Source: an uncultured Eubacteriales bacterium
Lineage (GTDB): Bacteria > Bacillota > Clostridia > Oscillospirales > Acutalibacteraceae
Length of the DNA stretch: 40,351 nt
Direction: 5' to 3'
NCBI GenBank assembly: GCA_900315815.1
Contig: ONAS01000006.1
Span: 1-40,351 of the forward strand
Below the pieces are notes generated by a model. It did not search any database and had not been told where the DNA came from. It saw nothing but the letters and a program-made list of their open reading frames with translations. The position numbers were made by a program, and so were the translations under genes. Shown in pieces: positions 33,876 through 40,351 of the stretch (the first letter of the stretch is position 1; each line of letters opens with the position of its first letter).

Positions 33876-35720
33876 TCAGTTTTCCGTGTTTGTGTCGAGT
33901 TCGTTTGCTGCGCCAGAATAGATAAGCATAGCTACCATCAGATCGTGGAGCTTGACATCCTCGTTGTCGAAAGCGAAGTTGAAGTAATCCGCTGCATTGT
34001 ACCGGAACTCGATAGCGTTATCACCGCTGCCGAAGGTGATGTTGTAATCCTTGAAGATATTCTTTGCGGAGATACCGTTGATCTCGATATACTTACCGCG
34101 GGAAGCAGTCTTGCTGTTTTTCCATTCGAGAACTGTGCCATCCTCAGTGGGATCCAGCGTATAAACCGCGTTGGGATGGTTACTGCCGCTGAAGAACAGA
34201 CGGAAAGCAGTCTTGCCGGTGGTGACCATGGTCGCGCCGTTATAGGTCAGTCCAATATTTGTAAACTTTTCGGCAATATCGGCACTTCTGACGGTTGAGT
34301 TGTATTCATCTCCAAGTTCCAGCTTTTGAGTCGGAGCATAATCAGCTTCAATCCAATCGCTGTCGACTTGAGCGATATAGGAACTGGCTTTGTTGTCGGT
34401 ATTGTAGCCGAAGAATTCCTGAACTGCGCCGCCGTAGTTCAGCATTGCGCACATTAACGCCTTGTATTTCTCATCCGCGTTCGCCAGATCGCCGGCGTAC
34501 TTGTAGATTTGGTAGCTGTCGGTCAGAATCTGATCATTGCCGGACTTGACAACCAGATTGATATCGTCGGTCATTGAACGGGCATTGACCAAGCAGGTGA
34601 TCTTTTTGTTGGCGTTATTTTCAGTTGTATCGGTGATGACCGCGTCCGCTTCTACCGAGTAGCCGTTGGTGCCGTAGCTGTAGGTGGCAGTGAGGTTATC
34701 GGCGTCATTGATATTGGCATAGAAGTTGACCGCGATCTCGTCCTTGAGGCTGATGGTGTGGCCGGTGATAAACGCGGGATTGGCAATAGCATTACCATCA
34801 GCGGCAAACATTACACCGTCTGCGATGCCTTGACAGATATCGGGGGTCTTTTTGCCTTTGTCGTTATTATTGAAGATGATGCCTGTGACACTTGCAGGAA
34901 CTTCTGCCTTATAAATGCCATAGCCGTCGCTGTCGTTGCAGATAAAGGTCGTATCATTGCCGGGCCATTGGGGACCATCATGCCAGTAATAGACCTTAAC
35001 GTCGTCCCAGCTGTCTGTATTCTTGAAATAAACAGTGTATGAGGGCTCAACATATTTTTTTACATTCTCGCCGGTTGCATAAGCGACGGTAACGCCGCTG
35101 AATGTAGCAAGATGGATGGTGATATCGCCCTGACCGGTAATGGTATATTTTGCGTTTCCGCCGGAAGCGGTGCCGTATGATGTGTTCCAGTTGCCGTTCT
35201 TGACGACCTTGAACTCGACTTTGTCATACGCTTTCATAACCGTGTAGGTCTTGCTGTAGCCGTTGCCGTCGTCGATCATCTTGTTATCTTCGTTGGCGGC
35301 ATCCCATACTGTGCCGAAAATGTCGGCGTTGTCGCCGGCTACGATGTAGTAGTCTTCTGTCGGCTCTGAGCCTTGCTTGGTAGCCGTGACCTCGTTTGTG
35401 GAGGTGTTAAAGGTGATGTCATAGATACCATCTCCATCGTTGACAATGTAGTTTCCGCTGGGATATGCCTCTTCCCATCCTTTGTTAGCAGCGACCTTGA
35501 ATCCCTGACGGTTTGTAATCGTAACGTTTTTCAGCTCAAATACGCCGTCGTCGTCTTCATCGGTCATTTTGTATTCGTCACTTACGTTCCAACCGTTAAA
35601 GTCTCCTCGTACGTACCAAGTGGCGCCTCCTGTTGCTGCACTACCGCTGACAACTGAGACAGTCATCACAGACGCCGCCAACATCACTACCAGCAGTAAT
35701 GAAATGATTTTTTTGCTCAT
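33876..35720 (-). CDS. Secreted multi-module starch/glycan-binding protein
   Basis: The protein has 614 residues with a Sec signal peptide (MSKKIISLLLVVMLAASVMT, cleavage near 28-30). Two SusE/CBM-like beta modules follow (~33-113, with TWYVRGDFNGW; and ~116-215). Next is a CBM26-like starch-binding module (~226-300) with YTVYFKNTDSWDDVKVYYW and GPQWPG, whose aromatics bind alpha-glucan. The C-terminal ~290 residues form a module frequent in Ruminococcus surface proteins (YKALMCAMLNYGGAVQEFFGY). No catalytic domain, dockerin or sortase motif is visible, so it should hold starch near the cell or act in a complex. Start 35720 has AAAGGAGGA. It heads a two-gene unit with the 44-aa protein. Confidence 0.85.
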   Translation of the reverse strand: MSKKIISLLLVVMLAASVMTVSVVSGSAATGGATWYVRGDFNGWNVSDEYKMTDEDDDGVFELKNVTITNRQGFKVAANKGWEEAYPSGNYIVNDGDGIYDITFNTSTNEVTATKQGSEPTEDYYIVAGDNADIFGTVWDAANEDNKMIDDGNGYSKTYTVMKAYDKVEFKVVKNGNWNTSYGTASGGNAKYTITGQGDITIHLATFSGVTVAYATGENVKKYVEPSYTVYFKNTDSWDDVKVYYWHDGPQWPGNDTTFICNDSDGYGIYKAEVPASVTGIIFNNNDKGKKTPDICQGIADGVMFAADGNAIANPAFITGHTISLKDEIAVNFYANINDADNLTATYSYGTNGYSVEADAVITDTTENNANKKITCLVNARSMTDDINLVVKSGNDQILTDSYQIYKYAGDLANADEKYKALMCAMLNYGGAVQEFFGYNTDNKASSYIAQVDSDWIEADYAPTQKLELGDEYNSTVRSADIAEKFTNIGLTYNGATMVTTGKTAFRLFFSGSNHPNAVYTLDPTEDGTVLEWKNSKTASRGKYIEINGISAKNIFKDYNITFGSGDNAIEFRYNAADYFNFAFDNEDVKLHDLMVAMLIYSGAANELDTNTEN

Positions 35721-35930
35721 AAATAGTTCCTCCTTTAATTATTCCTGACTCGTATGAATCAGCATATCAGTATCCTCGATCCTCACCGCAAGGGATATGG
35801 GCATACTGCGAGCCTGTCGGATACTATCAATACAAATTAATAATAGTATAATTTCGCGCATAATTCAAGTAAAAATTTTGTAACATTTTTACATAGGCGA
35901 TCAATGATCTTGTACATTGTGCAGAATTTT
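35721..35930 (-). promoter_or_regulatory. Long AT-rich leader/promoter region of the starch-binding protein gene
   Basis: No gene is seen here. On the minus strand an AT-rich stretch (35820-35890) contains TATACT-like hexamers, but the -35 matches are weak. A leader of about 100 nt follows, with a possible hairpin (CTGATATG...CATACGAGTCAG near 35745-35770) before the ribosome site. I do not recognise a riboswitch class. Confidence 0.4.
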
Positions 35931-35937
35931 TCCTACA

Positions 35938-35986
35938 CAGAAAAAAGACCCTCTTGCGGCGGTTTATCCATCGAAAGAGGGTCTTT
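35938..35986 (-). terminator. Intrinsic terminator of the HD-protein operon
   Basis: AAAGACCCTCTT (35944-35955) pairs with AAGAGGGTCTTT (35975-35986), a 12-bp stem. On the minus strand it is followed by TTTTCTGTG. Confidence 0.85.
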
Positions 35987-36004
35987 GCATATGGTTTTTT
36001 CGTA

Positions 36005-36487
36005 TCATACATCAAAAGCGCGCTTGAGAAAAATCTTGCCGTAATTGGTGATGAAGCGCTTTTCGGCGATCCTGACGATCTCGTCGGCGGGGGTGCTTTC
36101 TTCCTTGAAACGGACGATCATCAGCGCTTCGGTAAAGATCTGGTGATCGAGGCTTGCGATGTGCTCGTAGTTGTCCTTGTTCTCGACGATCTGACAGACG
36201 CGCATCGCCGTATCCGGCTCCACACCGCAGGAATCGAGGATCTCCCTGAGCGTGGGGATGCGTTCGACGCCGTCGATATCATGCACGACCGCGGCAAGCT
36301 CGAGATTCTCCTGCTCCTCCTCGGGCAGCTTTTCCAGCTCGCCGATGGTTTTCGCAAGCGTGTAGACGCGTACAAAATGCTTGATCTTCGGCAAGTCGCC
36401 GTGGAAATGCTCCTTCATCTTCAGCGCGACGCGGTTGATCTCCATCTCCAGCTGTTTTTTTGATAAATCACTGATTTCCTGAGTCAT
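36005..36487 (-). CDS. HD-domain protein
   Basis: The protein has 160 residues. HFVRVYTLAKTIGE and LAAVVHDIDGVERIP form the H...HD metal-binding pattern of HD phosphohydrolases. A later DHQIFTEALMIVRF helix carries further conserved Asp and His. Small stand-alone HD proteins hydrolyse nucleotides or phosphoesters; the substrate here is unknown. AGGGTG precedes ATG 36487. It is the last gene of a leftward operon with the HPr-like and DUF5662 genes and ends at a strong terminator. Confidence 0.82.
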   Translation of the reverse strand: MTQEISDLSKKQLEMEINRVALKMKEHFHGDLPKIKHFVRVYTLAKTIGELEKLPEEEQENLELAAVVHDIDGVERIPTLREILDSCGVEPDTAMRVCQIVENKDNYEHIASLDHQIFTEALMIVRFKEESTPADEIVRIAEKRFITNYGKIFLKRAFDV

Positions 36488-36506
36488 TCGGCATCACCCT
36501 GTGGGA

Positions 36507-36794
36507 TCATTGATCGGAAAACGCGTTCTGATCATAGTCGGGCGGGGTCTCGACAGCCTCTTCGATAAGCGCGAGCGCTGTATCCTCGTCAGGTCCGTTG
36601 ATGGTGAACGTGACCGTGTCTCCGCAGCGGGCGCACAGCGACAGGATGCCCGCGGAGCTTTTCAGCGAAACCGTTTTGTCGCCCTTTGTAACGGTACAGT
36701 CGCTTTCGACCTTCCACGCGGCGGACGTAAGCTGGATCGCGTAATGCATATCGAGTCCGTAGCGGTATTTGATGGTGTAGGTAAAGATTTTCAT
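36507..36794 (-). CDS. HPr-like protein lacking the phosphorylatable His15 (Crh-like)
   Basis: This 95-residue protein aligns without gaps to HPr from residue 13 to 46. The usual GLHxRPA active-site loop reads GLDMHYA, so the His15 that PTS enzyme I phosphorylates is Asp15 and Arg17 is His. The regulatory site is kept: LKSSAGILSL places Ser at position 46, the residue HPr kinase modifies. This is the pattern of Crh of Bacillus, a regulator that lost PTS transfer but still partners CcpA. The C-terminus DEDTALALIEEAVE is the family's last helix. Start 36794 has AAGGAG. It is in an operon with DUF5662 and HD genes. Confidence 0.8.
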   Translation of the reverse strand: MKIFTYTIKYRYGLDMHYAIQLTSAAWKVESDCTVTKGDKTVSLKSSAGILSLCARCGDTVTFTINGPDEDTALALIEEAVETPPDYDQNAFSDQ

Positions 36795-36813
36795 ATCGGA
36801 TTCTCCTTAAAGG

Positions 36814-37392
36814 TTATTCGGGATCATGGGGAGTGCTGTTGACGGATGACGATCGCTTTGCATCCTTCAGCAGTCCGCGGATATAGGCGAACGCCTTGTC
36901 CTCTCCCTGTTCGGCAAGCACGGTCAGCATGCTTTCTATCAGGTCGGAGGTCTTGGGGTGGATGCGGTCGACGCGGCGATGCTTGGCACGCAGGAAATAC
37001 TCGAGCGGACTGCGGTCGGTGTAGTCCTTACCCATATAGATCTTGGACGCGGCGACGCGGTCGCAGAACATTTCGACAACATAGCGCAGGGGCATCTCGA
37101 CCGGTCTGACGATCTTGTCGATCGGCGAATAGTCCGTCCAGTATTCAAAATGGTGCTTGTTCCTGCCCTTGTGGTGCATCCACGCGTCGGAGTAGCCCTT
37201 GACCTCGCGCTCGCGGTCGTTGGGGCTTCGGGTGCCCTGCCAGTATCTGGCGCCCTGACCGAACTCGGTAGGGGAGTATTTTGACAGATCATGCCGCAGT
37301 CCCTGCCACAGGATCCCCGCGCGTCTGCAGTTGCGGATGACCTCATGACGGTGGCGCGTGATGGTTTTGAAATGCTGATATGCCTTGCCCAT
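36814..37392 (-). CDS. DUF5662 family protein
   Basis: The protein has 192 residues from ATG 37392, chosen because AAAGGAGG lies 10 nt upstream (an earlier ATG 37413 would place that site inside the gene). It matches DUF5662: ITRHRHEVIRNCRRAGILWQG, LRHDLSKYSPTEF, AWMHHKGRNKHHFEYW and MPLRYVVEMFCDRVAASKIY. The many conserved His and Asp suggest an HD-like metal site, but the function is unknown. First gene of the leftward operon. Confidence 0.82.
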   Translation of the reverse strand: MGKAYQHFKTITRHRHEVIRNCRRAGILWQGLRHDLSKYSPTEFGQGARYWQGTRSPNDREREVKGYSDAWMHHKGRNKHHFEYWTDYSPIDKIVRPVEMPLRYVVEMFCDRVAASKIYMGKDYTDRSPLEYFLRAKHRRVDRIHPKTSDLIESMLTVLAEQGEDKAFAYIRGLLKDAKRSSSVNSTPHDPE

Positions 37393-37418
37393 ACGGCCCC
37401 TGCCTCCTTTCATGCTGT

Positions 37419-37447
37419 ATTATACATCAAAACCGCATAGAGCGCAA
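37419..37447 (-). promoter_or_regulatory. Promoter of the DUF5662-HPr-HD operon
   Basis: On the minus strand TTGCGC (37442-37447) and TATAAT (37419-37424) are 17 nt apart and ~27 nt before the start codon. Confidence 0.7.
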
Positions 37448-37469
37448 CGGGTATTTTTTATCTTTTTTC

Positions 37470-37510
37470 CAATTATATATTGACAAATTATATTTTATCA
37501 AATATAATTG
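37470..37510. promoter_or_regulatory. Nested inverted repeats over the ohrR promoter (OhrR operator candidate)
   Basis: AATTATATTT (37486-37495) and AAATATAATT (37500-37509) form a perfect 10-bp inverted repeat with a 4-nt centre, covering the spacer and -10 box. A third half-site AATTATAT stands at 37471-37478, just ahead of the -35 box. AT-rich palindromes of this type are bound by MarR/OhrR dimers, so autoregulation is likely. Confidence 0.65.
37480..37508 (+). promoter_or_regulatory. Perfect consensus promoter of the ohrR operon
   Basis: TTGACA (37480-37485), a 17-nt spacer and TATAAT (37503-37508) match the sigma-A consensus in every base. Such strength usually requires repression, in keeping with the operator repeats on top of it. 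Confidence 0.9.
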
Positions 37511-37559
37511 AATCATCATCAAAGCCTTGCCGCCGCAGGGAACACAGAAGGTGAAACGC

Positions 37560-38000
37560 ATGGAAGAATTCAATGAAAAAGAAGCGCTGAAGCTGGAAAA
37601 CCAATTGTGCTTTCCGCTGTATGCCGCGGCGCGTCAGGTGGTGTCGCTCTACACGCCGTACCTGAGGACGCTCGGGATCACCTACACCCAGTATATCGTA
37701 TTTCTGGTGCTGTGGGAGCGGGACGGCATCCCGGTGGGCGAGCTGGGACGCAGGCTGTATCTGGACAACGGGACGCTGACGCCGCTGCTCAAAAAGCTGG
37801 AATCCGCCGGGTATCTGACACGCTCCCGCGCCGCCGAGGATGAGCGCATCGTCACGGTGTCGCTGACCGAAAGCGGCAGAGCGCTCAGGGAACAGGCGCG
37901 TGAGATCCCGCTGAAGGTCGGGTCCTGCATCGGACTGGAGGAAAAAGACGCCGTGATGCTGTATGATCTGTTATACAAGCTGTTGAGGGAGGAGAAATAA
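37560..38000 (+). CDS. ohrR: OhrR-type MarR family peroxide-sensing repressor
   Basis: The protein has 146 residues from ATG 37560 (AAGGTG 6 nt upstream). It fits the OhrR branch of MarR regulators: LENQLCFPLYAAARQV with the peroxidatic Cys17, then TYTQYIVFLVLWERDG. The winged helix is GELGRRLYLDNGTLTPLLKKLESAGYLTR, here noted as its start ELGRRLYLDNGTL, and ends DERIVTVSLTESG. A second cysteine stands at 123. The 106-residue spacing equals that of the two-Cys OhrR of Xanthomonas (Cys22/Cys127), which is oxidised to an inter-subunit disulfide. It is followed by a CDF transporter and a glutathione peroxidase, its likely targets. Confidence 0.85.
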   Translation: MEEFNEKEALKLENQLCFPLYAAARQVVSLYTPYLRTLGITYTQYIVFLVLWERDGIPVGELGRRLYLDNGTLTPLLKKLESAGYLTRSRAAEDERIVTVSLTESGRALREQAREIPLKVGSCIGLEEKDAVMLYDLLYKLLREEK

Positions 38001-38001
38001 G

Positions 38002-39108
38002 ATGGACAGACAAAAGGTGATCGTCAGGACCAGTGTGATCGGTATCCTGGCAAATGTATTTCTGGCAGGCTTCAAGGCTGCCGTCGGCTTGCTTTCCAAC
38101 TCGATCTCCGTCGTGCTGGACGCGGTCAATAACCTTTCCGACGCCCTTTCGTCCGTGATCACGATCATCGGCGCCAAGCTCAGCACGAAGCCGTCGGATA
38201 AAAAGCATCCCTTGGGCTACGGCAGGGTCGAATACCTTTCGGCGGTGATCATCGCCGTGATCGTGCTGTACGCCGGCGTGACGTCGATGGTGGAATCCGT
38301 CAAGAAGATCATCGAGCCGGAAACGCCGGACTATTCCGCTGTCGCGCTGATCATCATCGGCGTCGCGGTGCTGGTGAAGGTGCTGCTCGGGACATACGTC
38401 ATGCGTACCGGCAGGAGGGTGAATTCCGATTCGCTGATCGCCTCCGGCAAGGACGCGCTGATGGATTCGATCATCTCCGCGTCGGTATTGGTCGCCGCCG
38501 TCATCTATCTGATCTGGGGCGTGTCGTTGGAGGCGTACCTCGGCGTGATCATTTCGGTATTCATCATCAAGGCGGGCTTTGAGGTGCTGCGTGACACCGT
38601 TTCTCAGATCCTCGGCGAGCGGATCGACAGCGAGCTGTCCAAGCAAATCAAGGCGGAGCTGTGTGCCTATCCGCAGGTCAAGGGCGCGTATGACCTGATC
38701 CTGCACGCCTACGGTCCGGAAAGTCTGGTCGGCTCGGTGCATATCGAGGTGGATCATACGCTGTCGGCGGTCGAGCTGGATGTGCTGGAGCGCCGCATCA
38801 CTGCGGAGATCTATGAAAAGTATCAGGTCGCTTTGACGGGGATCTCTGTCTATGCCGTCGATCACGACGATCCGGAGACTGACGGTCTGTACCGCGCGAT
38901 CCGTGACGAGGTCACCGCGGATGAACATGTTCTGCAGATGCACGGCTTCAATCTGGACAAGAAGACCAAAACCGTGGTGTTCGACCTGATCATCAGCTTT
39001 GACGTCCCCGACCGGAAGATCTATTATCAGAGGATCGTCGAACAGCTGCGGCAGGCTCACCCCGGATATACCTTTTATGTGACGCTGGATACGGATATCT
39101 CAGATTGA
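38002..39108 (+). CDS. Cation diffusion facilitator transporter
   Basis: This 368-residue efflux protein has six predicted membrane helices and a cytoplasmic C-terminal domain. The TM2 metal site is in LDAVNNLSDALSS (N-x3-D) and the TM5 site in GKDALMDSIIS (D-x3-D). KHPLGYGRVEYLS is the family loop. A metal site without His is more like manganese- or iron-exporting CDFs than zinc exporters, which is inference. The C-terminal part (~210-368) is longer than in minimal CDFs. ATG 38002 lies one base after ohrR, with GGAGG inside ohrR. Confidence 0.85.
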   Translation: MDRQKVIVRTSVIGILANVFLAGFKAAVGLLSNSISVVLDAVNNLSDALSSVITIIGAKLSTKPSDKKHPLGYGRVEYLSAVIIAVIVLYAGVTSMVESVKKIIEPETPDYSAVALIIIGVAVLVKVLLGTYVMRTGRRVNSDSLIASGKDALMDSIISASVLVAAVIYLIWGVSLEAYLGVIISVFIIKAGFEVLRDTVSQILGERIDSELSKQIKAELCAYPQVKGAYDLILHAYGPESLVGSVHIEVDHTLSAVELDVLERRITAEIYEKYQVALTGISVYAVDHDDPETDGLYRAIRDEVTADEHVLQMHGFNLDKKTKTVVFDLIISFDVPDRKIYYQRIVEQLRQAHPGYTFYVTLDTDISD

Positions 39109-39145
39109 TCGAAAACGGAAGAATTCACAGTATGGAGGGATGATG

Positions 39146-39691
39146 ATGGCAAGCATTTATGATTTTACACTGTACGACAGAAAAGGGAACGCCTATCCGC
39201 TGGCGGCTTACAAGGGCAGCGTGATGCTGATCGTCAACACCGCGACGGGCTGCGGCTTTACACCGCATTATGAGCCGATCGAAAAAATGTATGAGAAGTA
39301 TCACGAAAAGGGCTTTGAGGTGATCGATATCCCCTGCAATCAGTTTGCCGGTCAGACGTCCGGCACCGATGACGAGATCCATGAGTTCTGCACCCTCAGG
39401 TACAATACGCAGTTCCCGCAGATGAAGAAAAGCGACGTCAACGGCGAAAATGAACTGCCGCTGTACACCTATCTGAAAAGTCAGAAGGGCTTTGAGGGCT
39501 TCGGAAAGGGCGTCGCCGCGCTCGCAATGAAGGCGATGGCGAGAAAAGCAGACAGAAACTACAAGGACAGCCCCGATATCAAGTGGAATTTCACCAAGTT
39601 CCTGGTCGACCGCGAGGGGAATGTCACTGCACGCTTTGAGCCGACAGCCGATATGAAAGAGGTCGAAAAGGCAGTCGCTGAACTGATCTGA
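39146..39691 (+). CDS. Glutathione peroxidase family thiol peroxidase
   Basis: The protein has ~181 residues. Three ATGs are in a row; 39146 gives a 6-nt spacing from GGAGGG (39134-39139), the others are too close. NTATGCGFTPHYEP carries the peroxidatic Cys in place of selenocysteine. DIPCNQFAGQ has the conserved Gln (and a Cys), and IKWNFTKFLVDREGNV the Trp-Asn of the catalytic tetrad. Bacterial enzymes of this type usually work with thioredoxin rather than glutathione. It ends the ohrR operon. Confidence 0.9.
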   Translation: MASIYDFTLYDRKGNAYPLAAYKGSVMLIVNTATGCGFTPHYEPIEKMYEKYHEKGFEVIDIPCNQFAGQTSGTDDEIHEFCTLRYNTQFPQMKKSDVNGENELPLYTYLKSQKGFEGFGKGVAALAMKAMARKADRNYKDSPDIKWNFTKFLVDREGNVTARFEPTADMKEVEKAVAELI

Positions 39692-39711
39692 CGTCTCAAA
39701 ACATCGTTTGA

Positions 39712-39746
39712 AACCGTTCCCTGCCGCGGCGGGGGACGGTTCTTTT
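39712..39746 (+). terminator. Intrinsic terminator of the ohrR operon
   Basis: AACCGTTCCC (39712-39721) pairs with GGGGACGGTT (39732-39741) with one mismatch, followed by CTTTTG. Confidence 0.8.
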
Positions 39747-39758
39747 GCAAAGTAAGGC

Positions 39759-39787
39759 TTGCAAAAACCGTATAATAATAGTATAAT
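39759..39787 (+). promoter_or_regulatory. Promoter of proS
   Basis: TTGCAA (39759-39764), 17 nt and TATAAT (39782-39787); a second TATAAT lies at 39771-39776. The leader is only ~60 nt, so no T-box riboswitch is present. Confidence 0.65.
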
Positions 39788-39833
39788 ACCTTTGATTAGG
39801 CTTATTTGAGAGGATAAGCAAATTAGCAACTAA

Positions 39834-40351
<518 letters not shown>

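Noticed and set aside
37885..39060. 391-codon minus-strand frame over the CDF gene
   Set aside because: His/Asp/Arg-rich translation typical of an antisense frame; the CDF gene explains the DNA.

Overview
The window looks like a chromosomal segment of a gut Firmicute in class Clostridia, most likely Ruminococcaceae/Oscillospiraceae. This is inference from gene content: a secreted starch-binding protein with a CBM26-like module and a C-terminal module common in Ruminococcus, a spoVAD remnant (spore-former ancestry), a DUF1667 glycerol cluster, a TnpX-like serine recombinase with a TnpW-like small gene, and strong GGAGG ribosome sites. The backbone right of about 15.6 kb is GC-rich. The polysaccharide locus to the left is AT-rich and mosaic.

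Region 1 (1-15.5 kb) is one surface-polysaccharide locus read rightward. It holds the end of a family 2 glycosyltransferase (GT), a galactofuranosyltransferase-like GT2, UDP-galactopyranose mutase (glf), an acyltransferase fossil, a pyruvyltransferase/ferredoxin/FrhB fusion, another GT2 and a Wzx-type flippase. Then come rfbF-rfbG-rfbH, which make a CDP-3,6-dideoxy-4-keto sugar. These are followed by a NagD-like phosphatase, a KDPG-type aldolase and an acetolactate-synthase-like ThDP enzyme. That set resembles the route to the branched sugar yersiniose A. The SDR gene that followed the ThDP gene has been cut in two: its first 14-18 codons and last ~80 codons survive on either side of an unrelated, very AT-rich SDR gene.

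Region 2 (15.6-18.35 kb) is a small recombinase module (serine recombinase, TnpW-like gene, Phd/YefM-like gene) beside a truncated spoVAD 3' end.

Region 3 (18.35-24.0 kb) has a leftward operon (PPC/DUF296 protein, unknown protein, endonuclease IV). It diverges from rightward small-molecule genes through two promoters whose -35 boxes form a 14-bp palindrome. The rightward genes are a GNAT, then an operon of GNAT, Nudix, a deaminase-GNAT fusion and an SDR.

Region 4 (24.1-30.15 kb) is a glycerol operon: glpK, GlpA-like FAD enzyme, NAD/FAD oxidoreductase, DUF1667 protein and a membrane-anchored propeller-like protein. Region 5 (30.2-32.7 kb) has a PTS EIIC/PfoR-like membrane protein and a glycolipid-type GT4.

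Region 6 (32.7-37.4 kb, leftward) has a TIGR01212 radical SAM protein, an overlooked 44-aa gene just downstream of a secreted starch-binding protein, and an operon of DUF5662 protein, an HPr-like protein lacking the phosphorylatable His, and an HD protein. Region 7 (37.4-40.35 kb, rightward) is an OhrR-CDF transporter-glutathione peroxidase operon with a consensus promoter and nested operator-like repeats, then the start of proS. No tRNA, rRNA or CRISPR was seen.
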